A DNA stretch of 64,000 bases from Spirochaeta africana DSM 8902 (GCF_000242595.2 NC_017098.1:3024501-3088500), one strand, 5' to 3'; shown: positions 1 through 9,047, numbered from the stretch's first letter. The notes: a model not told the origin generated them from the letters alone. A program made the numbers and translations.

Positions 1-356
1 TGCCGTACGCGGCTTTCAGCGACATGGTACTCAAGAAAAGCAAACTGTACGGCGGCATCCTCGGGAAGATAGGTACCGTTGCTACCCGTCTGGAGCGTGC
101 CGGCGAGGAACAGTTGTTCCAGTTTCTGCATAAAAATCTGGAAGAACTGCAGCTGATCCATCGCCGACTAACCGGGCTGGATGCCTTTTTCAAGACCGAG
201 GTATCCCCGGATCAACGCAAACAGGTACGCGGCATCAAGAATGACCTGACAACCCTCAAAAACACCATGGTGAACGCCAACCAGAAAAAGCATGACTATG
301 TTTCCAAGAAGGAAGAGATTGAACAGCTGAAAAAGCTGGGTATCCAGGACGTGTAG
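1..356 (+). CDS. C-terminal part of an unidentified charged, helical protein (5' end outside window)
   Basis: The reading frame is open from the left edge of the window (codons begin at base 3) and stops with TAG at 354-356. An ATG at 24 exists, but the frame continues upstream without a stop and no Shine-Dalgarno precedes that ATG, so this is probably the last ~117 residues of a longer protein. The visible part is rich in Lys, Glu, Leu and Gln and ends in a coiled-coil-like tail (KKEEIEQLKKLG). There is no signal peptide or membrane segment. I do not recognise the family. It converges on the prephenate dehydratase gene. Confidence 0.6.
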   Translation, partial: PYAAFSDMVLKKSKLYGGILGKIGTVATRLERAGEEQLFQFLHKNLEELQLIHRRLTGLDAFFKTEVSPDQRKQVRGIKNDLTTLKNTMVNANQKKHDYVSKKEEIEQLKKLGIQDV

Positions 357-377
357 TAGCGGCCCCGCAGCTGCCGA

Positions 378-2258
378 TTACACCCGAACCGGATACCGGC
401 CGATCAGTCGCACATCCTCTGCCTCCTGCGGCAGTGCCGCCAGGGCAGCCGCAAGCTGTTCTCCGCCAGGGGCAACCTCAACATCGACGTAAAACCGGTA
501 CTGCCAGGGCTTGCCGAAAATCGGCCGTGACTCGATCTTTTTCAGGTTCAGCCCGTGCTGAGCAAGGATACTCATACAACGCAGCAGTGCCCCCGGGGTG
601 TCCGGGGTACTGAACACCATGGATGCCTTGCTGGCCTCAGCGGGTTCCTGCTCATCCGCCCGTGCGATAACCGCAAACCTGGTAAAATTCAGGGGATTGT
701 TCTCGATACCCTCCCGTACTACCGCCATCCCGTATACCTCGGCAGCTGCAGCGCCGGCTATTGCCGCCTGGGAGGGATCCCCGGCCTCGGCTATATGCTG
801 TACCGATCCTGCAGTGTCATAAAAGGGGATGCGCTCCCAGGCGGGAAACTGCTGCAGGAACCTCGAACACTGTGCCAGCCCCTGTGGATGGGAATATACC
901 CGACGAATCTGCTCCAGCCGGCTGCCTGGCGGTACAATCAGGGCATGCTCAATGCGGATCTGCACCTCACCAATGATCTTGATATCACGGAACTGCAGGA
1001 AATGATCATAGTTCTCGTGTACCGAACCGGCCAGCGAATTCTCCAGGGGGATAATCCCGTAACGCACCCGGTGGTTCAACACCGACACAAATACATCATG
1101 GAAAGAAGCGCAGGGCAGGGGTTCCGCCTCCGACTCGCCGAAGTAGCGCCGCATGGCTGCCTCGGAATAGGCGCCGCGCTCTCCCTGAAACGCCACCATA
1201 TCCAGTCCGCTTGCTGCAGCTGCTGCCGGGTTACTGCCACTGCGGGGGCTTTTCTGATTCATGGCCGAGGTATCGGTGGTTGGCAGGTTATAACGTGACG
1301 GCGGACGTACCAGCTCCCGCTCCAGCGGCACCTCGAGCACCTCGATATCCAGCACCATGCGCTGAAACTGTTCGATAACCGCAGACAGCTGCTGATTGTC
1401 GGATGCAGCTGCATCAATCACAATCCCATCGGCACCGGCAGCAATCACCCCCAGAGCGATCCTGCCAAGCTGGGCACCATGCAGACCGAAGGCACCGGGA
1501 GCCACCAGCAACGGCCAGTCTACGGTGTTGAACAGGTGGGCAATGGCCACAATATCTATTCCGCGTCCGCTCGGGGTCGGGGCATGCTCCCCCTCCTCTA
1601 CCAGCACGATATGGCTGTTGCCGTTGCGCTTGATCTGTTCAGCAGCCGCCAGCCATTCCTGCAGGGTTGCCCCAGGATGGCGGCTCAGGAAAACCGGCAG
1701 CTTCTCGGCACCGACGGCAGCAAGCAGGGGCTCATTCTGCATATGCCAGTAGGGAACATGCAGCCCTGCCGCTGCCCCGGCAAACGCCGCAACCGAATCG
1801 GCGCTGCCGACAGGGACAATAACCCCCATAGCGGCCGCTGCACGCAAGCCCTCCAGTTCAGTCGGTGTTGGCAGGGTTTCCAGCAAGCCGGGCCTGCCGC
1901 AGCTTATCCAGCCCAGTACGGCGCCGGCATCCCGTGCGGCGGTCAAGGCTGCCGTCATCTGTTCGGTGGAGCCGCTCACCCGGATGATGGGCGAAATGCG
2001 GCCCCCACCGATACTGACACCGCCACAGCTGCAGACCGCATCCTCTGCGGTCTGTGCCACTGCGGTATCCAGCAGGGCAGACTCGGTCACCCCGTCCAGA
2101 TCCTGGATATGGCGGGCCGCCTCCGGCGACAGGCCATACACAACCCCGGTTGCAGTCGTCCCCGGCAGCGGCGAAAACAAGCCGCCACGCAGCGAGACCT
2201 CACGCTCAAGTGCCGCCCTGAACTCTGCCGAGGCTATGTGATTGATTACCAGTATCAT
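378..2258 (-). CDS. pheA: Prephenate dehydratase with ACT domain, fused to a degenerate DAHP-synthase-like N-terminal half
   Basis: 626 residues. Residues ~354-530 are prephenate dehydratase (FQGERGAYSEAA start, catalytic TRF in NFTRFAVIA), converting prephenate to phenylpyruvate. Residues ~545-626 are an ACT domain with the ESRP motif, expected to bind phenylalanine for feedback control. Residues 1-~65 resemble the ferredoxin-like N-domain and ~85-310 the barrel of Thermotoga-type DAHP synthase: MQN at 173-175, GATLQEWLAAAE at ~196-207 and IAAGADG at ~272-278 are retained. The GPCSxE, KPRTSP, KRG, CERGxRT and DPSHATG motifs are replaced, so DAHP synthase activity is unlikely. A linker at ~330-350 joins the halves. 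The ATG lies 10 nt after the upstream lytic transglycosylase gene. Confidence 0.9.
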   Translation of the reverse strand: MILVINHIASAEFRAALEREVSLRGGLFSPLPGTTATGVVYGLSPEAARHIQDLDGVTESALLDTAVAQTAEDAVCSCGGVSIGGGRISPIIRVSGSTEQMTAALTAARDAGAVLGWISCGRPGLLETLPTPTELEGLRAAAAMGVIVPVGSADSVAAFAGAAAGLHVPYWHMQNEPLLAAVGAEKLPVFLSRHPGATLQEWLAAAEQIKRNGNSHIVLVEEGEHAPTPSGRGIDIVAIAHLFNTVDWPLLVAPGAFGLHGAQLGRIALGVIAAGADGIVIDAAASDNQQLSAVIEQFQRMVLDIEVLEVPLERELVRPPSRYNLPTTDTSAMNQKSPRSGSNPAAAAASGLDMVAFQGERGAYSEAAMRRYFGESEAEPLPCASFHDVFVSVLNHRVRYGIIPLENSLAGSVHENYDHFLQFRDIKIIGEVQIRIEHALIVPPGSRLEQIRRVYSHPQGLAQCSRFLQQFPAWERIPFYDTAGSVQHIAEAGDPSQAAIAGAAAAEVYGMAVVREGIENNPLNFTRFAVIARADEQEPAEASKASMVFSTPDTPGALLRCMSILAQHGLNLKKIESRPIFGKPWQYRFYVDVEVAPGGEQLAAALAALPQEAEDVRLIGRYPVRV

Positions 2259-2268
2259 GCATCATGTT

Positions 2269-2985
2269 TTACACCGTAGGCGGAAAAGTTTCCAGGATAT
2301 ACGCACGAAACTCATCCATCATCTGATTACGATGCGACAGCACCCGTTGGACATAGCGAACCGTGCTTTCCGGAATCTGGTTACGCACCACCCGGGAACG
2401 TCCAGCGTTATACATTGCCAGGGCGCGCTCGACATCACCCATGCTGTCCAGGGTATAGCGCATGTAGCTGACCCCATGATAGGCATTGGTATCCGGATGG
2501 AAATAATCATCCAGACTCAGGTGGGGGAAGGACAGATTGTTCAACTGGAACAGACCTCGATCTGTAGAGGTCGGATTCTGATTGATTGCATCAATCCGGA
2601 ACGAGCTTTCTACGAACACCAGGGAAAACGCCAGAAACAACGGCACGTCCTGTCGCTCGGCATGGTACAGGATTGGCAAGGCCACCTCTTCGCTCCCTGC
2701 AAGCTCGATAAAAAAATCACGGACGTGGGCATGCGTAGCCGGATTCCGGTAGAGTTCCAGCCCCGGTGCATCACTGCGCAGGATTGTCTCGACCCACGGG
2801 TAGGTCAGCACCGGCTTGTTCTTGATCTCTCCCTCCTCCACCGAGGAGCGGGTGCGAATAGACTGGGCATACTCAGCCCGCAGTTTGCGATGGGCATGCA
2901 GCTGCTTGTCGGCAGTAAAACTGGAAGTACTGCAGCCCAAAAGTGCCATCAGGGCACATAACATAAATATTCGGTTCGGAATCAT
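2269..2985 (-). CDS. Lipoprotein with lytic transglycosylase (SLT) domain
   Basis: 238 residues. An N-terminal hydrophobic stretch ends in a lipobox (LLGC, Cys18), so the mature protein should be lipid-anchored. The C-terminal half has SLT-type lysozyme-fold motifs: catalytic Glu126 in FVESSF, GLFQLN at ~144-149 and AMYNAGRSRV at ~190-199. It would cleave peptidoglycan glycan strands at the cell surface or in the periplasm. It lies 10 nt upstream of pheA on the same strand, so the two may be co-transcribed without any obvious functional link. Confidence 0.88.
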   Translation of the reverse strand: MIPNRIFMLCALMALLGCSTSSFTADKQLHAHRKLRAEYAQSIRTRSSVEEGEIKNKPVLTYPWVETILRSDAPGLELYRNPATHAHVRDFFIELAGSEEVALPILYHAERQDVPLFLAFSLVFVESSFRIDAINQNPTSTDRGLFQLNNLSFPHLSLDDYFHPDTNAYHGVSYMRYTLDSMGDVERALAMYNAGRSRVVRNQIPESTVRYVQRVLSHRNQMMDEFRAYILETFPPTV

Positions 2986-3070
2986 TTCAGCATCTCTTCT
3001 CTTACTTGGGTTTTTCTATGGAAGATGCTCAGCAACAGTAGTACAGCGTCGGGCGTGCCTTATACCAAAC

Positions 3071-3086
3071 AACAGCCCGGGCTGTA
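3071..3086 (-). terminator. Possible weak terminator after the TylF-like gene
   Basis: A perfect 14-bp palindrome (ACAGCCCGGGCTGT) lies 30 nt beyond the stop of the minus-strand methyltransferase gene. It is followed on that strand by a short T-rich stretch (TGTTTGGT). The stem is short and the T-tract interrupted, so this is only a candidate. Confidence 0.3.
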
Positions 3087-3115
3087 AAGCTGTTTTCCGA
3101 AAAAACTGCCTGTTT

Positions 3116-3817
3116 TCAGAAATTTTTGCTTGCTTTTTTCAGCATTACCCCCTGTCCATTCAGGTTATAGGTAAAAATATAATCTACTGGAGCTTTTTGC
3201 GCACGCGCCAGCAGTTCGTTGCCCAAAGCAGTCACCCCCTCGCAGCCGAAAAACCCGTAATCGTCAAACACCACGACACCGCCGACCGCCAGGCGCGGCC
3301 ATACCCACTCCAGAACATCCAGTGCCGACTGATAGACATCGACATCAATGTGGCACATCCGCAATCGGCTTGCATCGATCCCGGTACCGGTCTCATCCGG
3401 GAAGATTCCCTCGAGTATGCGGACCCGTTCCCCCCCCACCGCAGCAATCAGCTGCTCTACCGTCTCGCGACTGGTATTGGCATGCTCACCGCCCTTGTAG
3501 TAGTCGTCCCGCGGACCAGCCTTGACCACACCGCGAAAGGTATCCGCCAGGTAGATGGTGCAGGTGGGATCGTCACGCAATGCCTGGGTAAGCAGAGCAC
3601 CGGTGCCGCCGCGCCATACGCCGACCTCCAGCACATCACCTTCGAGATGCCGCAGCTGCAATGCCAGCTGCCACAGCGAGTAGCAGCGGTATATATCAAC
3701 CAGGGTATTATCCTTGATGCGGTTGTAGGCTGTCAGAAAAGACCGGTCAGTATCCCATGGTGCGTAGTCGGCAATGGGCCGGAGTTCAGCATATCCAGCT
3801 GGCAGTTGCTTGTTCAT
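3116..3817 (-). CDS. TylF/MycF-family SAM-dependent O-methyltransferase
   Basis: 233 residues, cytosolic. The Rossmann SAM-binding motif is VLEVGVWRGGTG (~62-73). The family's metal-binding region is seen in HIDVDVYQSALDVLEW and VVFDDYGFFGCEG (~155-190), containing the paired acidic residues typical of macrocin O-methyltransferase relatives. These enzymes methylate sugar hydroxyls of macrolides or of surface glycans. No sugar biosynthesis genes lie nearby, so the substrate cannot be assigned. The gene stands alone; a 217-nt gap separates it from the divergent anti-sigma antagonist gene. Confidence 0.8.
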   Translation of the reverse strand: MNKQLPAGYAELRPIADYAPWDTDRSFLTAYNRIKDNTLVDIYRCYSLWQLALQLRHLEGDVLEVGVWRGGTGALLTQALRDDPTCTIYLADTFRGVVKAGPRDDYYKGGEHANTSRETVEQLIAAVGGERVRILEGIFPDETGTGIDASRLRMCHIDVDVYQSALDVLEWVWPRLAVGGVVVFDDYGFFGCEGVTALGNELLARAQKAPVDYIFTYNLNGQGVMLKKASKNF

Positions 3818-3941
3818 TTTGTACCCCTCGATGCCGCGAAAAGCACTCGCGCTTTTCTGTAAGGCATGGTAATATTATCCTCACAGAGTGCCCGAAAGGG
3901 CGCGCTAATGCAAGCAATACCGTGCAATCACCGGATTGACC

Positions 3942-3969
3942 TTGTTACTTGCAGGAAAAATGGTATACT
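3942..3969 (+). promoter_or_regulatory. Putative sigma70 promoter of the anti-sigma antagonist operon
   Basis: TTGTTA (3942-3947), a 16-nt spacer and TATACT (3964-3969). A TTGACC at 3936 would need a 22-nt spacer. The predicted start is near 3976, leaving a ~58-nt leader that ends in the AGGAG at 4024-4028. The rest of 3818-4034 shows nothing else I can assign. Confidence 0.5.
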
Positions 3970-4034
3970 GTGTAAAATGATCTTAAGGCTGCACCTTGCC
4001 TTACGACATGTTTGATCACTATTAGGAGAAGGGC

Positions 4035-4370
4035 ATGGAACTGAAGATTCGAAAACAAGGCGAAATCTACATCATTGACGTGAGTGGTGACATGGATCTT
4101 TATAATACGAACCAGCTGAAAGAGCTGTTCATGAAGATGCTCGCCAAAAATATTGAACGCTTTATTATCAATCTGGAGAACGTCAGCTATATCGATTCCA
4201 GTGGTGTTGGCACGCTTATCAACATCTTTTCTACCGTAAAGCAGAAAAACCTCAAGTTCTACCTGGCCAATGTTCACGGAACAACCAAGAAGGTACTTGA
4301 GCTTACCAAACTGATGGGTTTTTTCCCGATTGCGCCCAGCGTAGAGGAAGCCCTCGGAGCCATGCAATAA
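4035..4370 (+). CDS. STAS-domain anti-sigma factor antagonist (SpoIIAA/RsbV-like)
   Basis: 111 residues, a single STAS domain. The phosphorylatable serine is in the signature IDSSGVG (Ser55, the serine directly after Asp54). In the family the unphosphorylated antagonist binds the partner kinase and releases its target. AGGAG sits 6 nt before the ATG. The kinase-like partner follows after 25 nt with its own AGGAG, so the two form a partner-switching operon. No sigma factor or PP2C phosphatase gene is nearby. Confidence 0.9.
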   Translation: MELKIRKQGEIYIIDVSGDMDLYNTNQLKELFMKMLAKNIERFIINLENVSYIDSSGVGTLINIFSTVKQKNLKFYLANVHGTTKKVLELTKLMGFFPIAPSVEEALGAMQ

Positions 4371-4395
4371 TCCCCCAACAAGTCAGGAGTAAGCC

Positions 4396-4950
4396 ATGAT
4401 TGATAATTCACCCGATTTTAAAGAGATCAAGGTAGATGAAAACTCACCATTGTTCGACACCAAGAACATGTTCTACAAGGAATTCCCGAGCGATTTCCGT
4501 CAGATCCGCTACTTTACCCTGCTGGTGGTGCAGAAGGCGCCGCCCTCTATCAAGGAATTGAACCTGCTGGAGCAGCAGATCAGCGAGATTATCAAGAACG
4601 CGGTAAAGCACGGCAACAAGAACGATCCGAACAAGAAGGTAAAGGTCTGGTACTACTTCTCGGAGCACGAGGCCCGCATCATTGTCGAGGACGAGGGCGA
4701 AGGCTTTCAGGAAATCGACAAATGGAACGAATTCAACCGCAAGCGTATCGAGGCGTTTCAGAACCAGGACTTTATGGAGCTGGCAAACTACGTTTCGTAT
4801 CGTACCGCACGATCAGATGACAACGACGGCGGCAACGCCCTGTTTGCCGCACTCGAGTACTGGAACGCCGGTTATGTATTCAGCGAGAAACGCAACAAGG
4901 TTGGCGCCAAGAAGATCTTTCCCAAAAAGGCAATCGGCGTAGACGCCTGA
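4396..4950 (+). CDS. Anti-sigma regulatory kinase-like ATP-binding protein (RsbW/SpoIIAB-like)
   Basis: 184 residues with a GHKL/HATPase fold: N box EIIKNAVKHGN (~65-75), G1 box VEDEGEGF (~96-103) and a G2-like DDNDGGNALFAALEY (~139-153). It lacks a histidine-kinase dimerisation domain, as expected for a serine kinase of an antagonist. Its immediate upstream neighbour is the STAS antagonist, so phosphorylation of Ser55 there is the likely reaction. It is followed by a strong terminator, closing a two-gene operon. Confidence 0.85.
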   Translation: MIDNSPDFKEIKVDENSPLFDTKNMFYKEFPSDFRQIRYFTLLVVQKAPPSIKELNLLEQQISEIIKNAVKHGNKNDPNKKVKVWYYFSEHEARIIVEDEGEGFQEIDKWNEFNRKRIEAFQNQDFMELANYVSYRTARSDDNDGGNALFAALEYWNAGYVFSEKRNKVGAKKIFPKKAIGVDA

Positions 4951-4974
4951 TAACCCTGCCGCACCGATCATAGA

Positions 4975-5003
4975 AAAGCCGATCCTGAGGATCGGCTTTT
5001 TTT
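4975..5003 (+). terminator. Intrinsic terminator after the antagonist/kinase operon
   Basis: An 11-bp perfect stem (AAAGCCGATCC / GGATCGGCTTT) with loop TGA, followed by seven T. The A-rich left flank suggests it also serves the convergent gene ending at 5079. Confidence 0.93.
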
Positions 5004-5078
5004 GGCGCTACCGGAACAGCGAACCGGCCCGAACGCAGCCGGACCTGCAGGGACGCAGCCCGATTGATCCGGCACTCG

Positions 5079-6626
5079 CTACCAGGCCAGTTCCGGCGGG
5101 ACGGTTCTGGCTTCCAACTCGCGGAAATCCGCAGTATTCAAACTGCGCAGGGCTATCTCAACCCCCGGTTCCACCGGAAAGAACAGGCGATAGCGCAACA
5201 GATCCACACCATCGGCTGCTACGGTTACATATCCGGGATCAGGCTCAACCATGATCTCGAGATTCGTAAAGCTGTCGATTGGCTGCTCGACCGCTGCGTG
5301 CAGCACCTTTCGCATTGCTACATCATCGAACGAGGTATACACCTGAAGATAGGTCGTGTCGTCACCGTAGGCCCGTGCATCCCTGGTGATCCAGATCAAA
5401 AGACTCTGTCCGTGTCCATAGCCGCGCAGCTGCGACCCCGATGCCTGAACGTGAATACCATACCCGACCCAGCCGCTGCCGGTAGCTCGTGCCTGCAGGC
5501 GATACAGGGTTGGCCGGGAGTCCTGGGGTGCCGGCAGACGATACCGGGCAAACATGGCCCGCGGATCGCGCTGCTGCAGCACAGATCCCTGCCAGTCCCA
5601 GCGCCCGATGGTACCATCGCCCTCGCCTACCGGGATCTCTTCGGTAAACCGCTCACTCAGCACCCCGATAATCCCGTCCATACTCATTCTCGATATGAGT
5701 CGCTGCTCCAGCCGCTGATTGGCAGTTCTCAGCTCGGCGTAGCGCTCGCGCAGCTCGGCAAGCTCTGACTCAAGCGCTGCAACCCGCTGAGGATCGTCAG
5801 CCAGTCCAGCCGGCGGCTCGATACGCGCCGGAACGCCTGTATCACGAGGCTCCCGTAATTCAGCTCGCAGCTTTTCGATCTCGCTGCGGAGGGTCCGTAT
5901 CTCGTCAATCAGGACAGGATCGCTGTCACCGACCGGCCGATCGGCATCGCCCAGGCGGCGTTCGAGCTCCAGGATCTCTCGCTCCAACTCGTAATTCAGC
6001 CTCTCCAGGTCCTCTACCCGGTAGATCAGGGACTCGATCTCCTGGATATACTGCTGCTCAAGATCCTCGGCAGCTGCAAGGCGGGCGTATACACCCTCGA
6101 GTTCCTGCTGCGTCTCGTCAAGCTCCAGGCGGAGTCGCTCTCGCGCCTGCTCCTGGCGTGTCATCTCTGATTCGAGTACCAGCCGCAGGATGCCCTCAGC
6201 CCGTGATCCCGCGGCGGTATCAATCTCTCCTGCCGTCAGATCGCCCTGCAGAATCAAACGCTGCTCATCATCGAGAACAAGGGCTCCCCGCAGCACTTCA
6301 CCCTGATACAGCACCCCGTCTATGCTGAATCTATCAGCTCCGTCAAAACGAACCGAAGCCAGATCCCACACGATATCTGCATCCCACAAGCTTTCGTCTT
6401 CTACAATGATATCCGAAATGCGAAACCGTCCCTGTGTATCGGCCGCCAGCTGCAGCGCATAGTCAACCTCGCCAATGCGCACATTCCGGATCAGCAGACT
6501 GTCAGTGCCAGCCGGATGGACAGATGCACGAGAAAGGTCTATATCCTCTGTTGGCGGCAGTTCGCTCCCGAATACCAGAACGGCACTGAACAACAGGGGT
6601 ATAAGCAATACTATGCAGCGTTTCAT
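5079..6626 (-). CDS. Secreted coiled-coil protein with C-terminal beta-sandwich-like domain, function unknown
   Basis: 515 residues from the ATG at 6626, chosen because AGGAG lies 6 nt upstream and it begins a clean signal peptide (MKRCIVLLIPLLFSAVLVFGS). The frame opens 15 codons earlier without a ribosome site. The middle (~150-310) is a long Glu/Leu/Arg-rich coiled coil. The last ~180 residues are Trp/Tyr/Gly-rich with alternating hydrophobics, compatible with a LamG-like sandwich. Export to periplasm or cell surface is likely. I do not recognise a named family. Confidence 0.75.
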   Translation of the reverse strand: MKRCIVLLIPLLFSAVLVFGSELPPTEDIDLSRASVHPAGTDSLLIRNVRIGEVDYALQLAADTQGRFRISDIIVEDESLWDADIVWDLASVRFDGADRFSIDGVLYQGEVLRGALVLDDEQRLILQGDLTAGEIDTAAGSRAEGILRLVLESEMTRQEQARERLRLELDETQQELEGVYARLAAAEDLEQQYIQEIESLIYRVEDLERLNYELEREILELERRLGDADRPVGDSDPVLIDEIRTLRSEIEKLRAELREPRDTGVPARIEPPAGLADDPQRVAALESELAELRERYAELRTANQRLEQRLISRMSMDGIIGVLSERFTEEIPVGEGDGTIGRWDWQGSVLQQRDPRAMFARYRLPAPQDSRPTLYRLQARATGSGWVGYGIHVQASGSQLRGYGHGQSLLIWITRDARAYGDDTTYLQVYTSFDDVAMRKVLHAAVEQPIDSFTNLEIMVEPDPGYVTVAADGVDLLRYRLFFPVEPGVEIALRSLNTADFRELEARTVPPELAW

Positions 6627-6724
6627 ACAGTCTCCTGACTTGTTATTCGGCAAAAAAACGGCGCTACCCAAGGCAAAATTGAAAGGGGTGTTTTGATTGG
6701 CAATTCTTTACTATATTGGAAGGT

Positions 6725-8356
6725 ATGAGATCGAGATTCCATTCGCAGCAGACCGTTCTTCTTGTATGGGGTGTTATCCTGCTCCTGTCTCCAGTGTACC
6801 GCAGTTTTGCCAGCACGATCACCGCCCCGGACATTGACAGAACCCTGCGGGTCTCCAGCTTTCCAGGCGAGATCCAGCTCGATCCATTACGGACATACAC
6901 ATCCCTCGAGGCGCAGCTGTATACAGCGATCTACGAGGGACTGGTTACCCCCGATCCGGTAACCCTTCGCCCCATTCCCGGAATTGCCCGCACCTGGCAG
7001 ACCAGCGAAGGCGGGACGGTATACAGCTTCGAGCTGCGCCAAAGTGCCCGGTTTGCAGACGGCACCCGTATCACTGCCGAACATTTTCGGGATACCTTTC
7101 TTGCGCATCTGGACCCAGAGAACCCCAGCCCGTTTTCCGGTTTCCTGGACGTGGTACAGGGGGCGCGCGACTACCGGAACGGCAGGGGGTCGGCCGCAGA
7201 TGTTGGCATTATCGCCGAAACCCCTCAGCGATTGCGCGTTGAGCTGACACATCCGGCTCCGTATTTTCTAGACCTGCTGGCACACCAGAGCATGGTAGTG
7301 GTGCATCCTGCCGACCTGCCCGGTGCACAAAAGAACGAGGATACCCATCCGATCGGCAGCGGCCCCTTTAAGATTACCACATTCACCCCGGAAGAACTCA
7401 GGCTGAGCCGGAACCCGCACTACTGGGAGTACAACCGTATAGATCTGGAGGAAATCCTGATCAGCTTTACCGATGATACAGCAGCGGTCGCAGAGGACTT
7501 CAACAGCGGCAAGATCCAGTGGTCCATGGGGAACTTCAGCTATCTGGCGATCAACAACCCCGATTTCGTGATGGCCAACCCGCTGTTCAGTACCAGTTTC
7601 TTTTTCTTTAATCATCGCCAGCCCGAATATCGCGATCCGGCTGTTCGTCGGGCTCTGGCTCTGCTGATGCCGTGGGAGGAGCTTCGCAGCGAGCAGGTCT
7701 ACTTCAGCCCTACCAGTCAGCTCATTCCGGAAGTTCCGGGGTTTCCTGCCGTGTCCGGTATAGAAGAATCATCGATCGAGGATGCCCGGCGGCTGTTGCG
7801 TGAAGCCGGTCATCCCGATGGTGAAGGGCTGCCTGCACTGGTGATCCGGATTCCCTCCGGCGGGGAACACCGCCGACTTGCCGAGCTGATACAGGCCGCA
7901 ATAGCCGGCAACACCGGAATTCCGGTCGAACTCGAGATCATCCCGGGTGCAGAGGGATACTACGATCGACTTGACGACAGTGACTACACCATTGCCAGTA
8001 TTACCTGGATCGGTGACTACCTTGATCCCCTGACCTTCCTTATGCTGTTTATCTCGGACAGCGGCATCAATGAATCAGGGTATGACAACCCGGCGTATGA
8101 TGAGCTGATTGAACGGTCACACCGTGCCGACAGAGACCAGCGCCGCGAGCTGCTGGCCGAGGCGGAGCGCATGCTGCTGCAGGAGGGCACGGTATGGCCA
8201 ATCAGCCACACCGTAGCATTTCACCTGGTAAACACCCAGGAGCTGGAGGGATGGTTCCCCACCGCGCTGGATATTCATCCGTTCAAGTTCATGCGACGTA
8301 TAGAATTTTTACCGGGTCCAGGGATTACGCAGGGCTACCAGTTTGACGAACCATAG
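6725..8356 (+). CDS. Extracellular substrate-binding protein of a peptide-type ABC transporter (OppA/DppA family)
   Basis: 543 residues from the ATG at 6725; a TTG three codons upstream is the alternative. A signal peptide (VLLVWGVILLLSPVYRSFAS) leads into an SBP_bac_5 fold with typical phrases: YEGLVTPDP, YSFELRQSARFADGT, PIGSGPFKI and YDNPAYDELIERS. It should bind oligopeptides or similar ligands outside the membrane. No permease or ATPase genes adjoin it, so it is an orphan binding protein. A TATATT (6712-6717) ends 7 nt before the ATG, suggesting a leaderless mRNA. Confidence 0.88.
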   Translation: MRSRFHSQQTVLLVWGVILLLSPVYRSFASTITAPDIDRTLRVSSFPGEIQLDPLRTYTSLEAQLYTAIYEGLVTPDPVTLRPIPGIARTWQTSEGGTVYSFELRQSARFADGTRITAEHFRDTFLAHLDPENPSPFSGFLDVVQGARDYRNGRGSAADVGIIAETPQRLRVELTHPAPYFLDLLAHQSMVVVHPADLPGAQKNEDTHPIGSGPFKITTFTPEELRLSRNPHYWEYNRIDLEEILISFTDDTAAVAEDFNSGKIQWSMGNFSYLAINNPDFVMANPLFSTSFFFFNHRQPEYRDPAVRRALALLMPWEELRSEQVYFSPTSQLIPEVPGFPAVSGIEESSIEDARRLLREAGHPDGEGLPALVIRIPSGGEHRRLAELIQAAIAGNTGIPVELEIIPGAEGYYDRLDDSDYTIASITWIGDYLDPLTFLMLFISDSGINESGYDNPAYDELIERSHRADRDQRRELLAEAERMLLQEGTVWPISHTVAFHLVNTQELEGWFPTALDIHPFKFMRRIEFLPGPGITQGYQFDEP

Positions 8357-8371
8357 CGTTATCAATATACT
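8343..8371 (+). promoter_or_regulatory. Promoter of carD, predicted to give a leaderless mRNA
   Basis: TTGACG (8343-8348), a 17-nt spacer and TATACT (8366-8371), then only 6 nt to the ATG at 8378. The -35 lies inside the last codons of the oppA-like gene. No Shine-Dalgarno is present. Confidence 0.75.
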
Positions 8372-8377
8372 CGCCCT

Positions 8378-8959
8378 ATGAGCGCTTCTCAAACCAAAAA
8401 GAAACCGGCTGCATTCAAAGCTGGTCAGGAAATTGTATACCCTCTGCAGGGGGTTGGTACCATCCAGAAGATCGAAGAGCGTGAGTTTCAGGGCAATCCG
8501 ATGATGTACTACGTTATCTACCTGGAAGTTTCAGATATGACGGTGATGGTTCCGATCGATCGTGCCGAGGAACTCGGTATCCGTGCAATAGTCAGTGCTA
8601 AAGATGCCGAACACGCCATGCAGCTGGTTGGCGAGGCCAGCGACCCGATCCCCGCAGACTGGAAAATGCGATACCAGATGAACCTTGACCTGTTGAAGGA
8701 AGGCAGCGTCTCGGATATCGCCCGGGTAGTTCGCAGCCTGTATCATCGCAGCAAGATCAAGGAACTGCCAATACTGGAGCGCAAGCTGTTTGACAGCGCC
8801 CTGACGCTGCTGGTAGCCGAAACCGCCTCTGCACTGGGAAAAACCAAGAAAGAGATGGAAGAGGCGATCTTCACCCGACTGGAATCGGAGAAACCCGAGC
8901 TTGCCGAGGATGAAGAGGACACCATGACCGACGACCTCGATGAAGATCTTGAGGTATAG
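8378..8959 (+). CDS. CarD-family RNA polymerase-binding transcription regulator
   Basis: 193 residues. Residues ~14-75 match the CarD/CdnL Tudor-like RNA-polymerase-interacting domain (FKAGQEIVYPLQGVGTIQKIEE and MTVMVPIDRAEELGIR). The helical part (~95-165) includes LYHRSKIKELPILERKLFDSALTLLVAE, the conserved C-terminal DNA-contacting region. The tail is highly acidic. CarD proteins bind the polymerase beta subunit and stabilise open complexes, including at rRNA promoters. The gene has its own strong promoter and ends at a bidirectional terminator. Confidence 0.93.
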   Translation: MSASQTKKKPAAFKAGQEIVYPLQGVGTIQKIEEREFQGNPMMYYVIYLEVSDMTVMVPIDRAEELGIRAIVSAKDAEHAMQLVGEASDPIPADWKMRYQMNLDLLKEGSVSDIARVVRSLYHRSKIKELPILERKLFDSALTLLVAETASALGKTKKEMEEAIFTRLESEKPELAEDEEDTMTDDLDEDLEV

Positions 8960-9005
8960 CTCCACACAAACCGCCTGAACACCAGTTTCGTGCCTAACGG
9001 AAATA

Positions 9006-9035
9006 AAAAAAGCCGCCCCGTGGGCGGCTTTTTTT
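9006..9035 (+). terminator. Bidirectional intrinsic terminator between carD and the P-loop ATPase gene
   Basis: A perfect 13-bp stem (six A plus GCCGCCC pairing with GGGCGGC plus six T) and loop CGT, with A-tract on one side and T-tract on the other. It would end transcription from both convergent genes. Confidence 0.93.
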
Positions 9036-9047
9036 CAGGCCAGTGGA

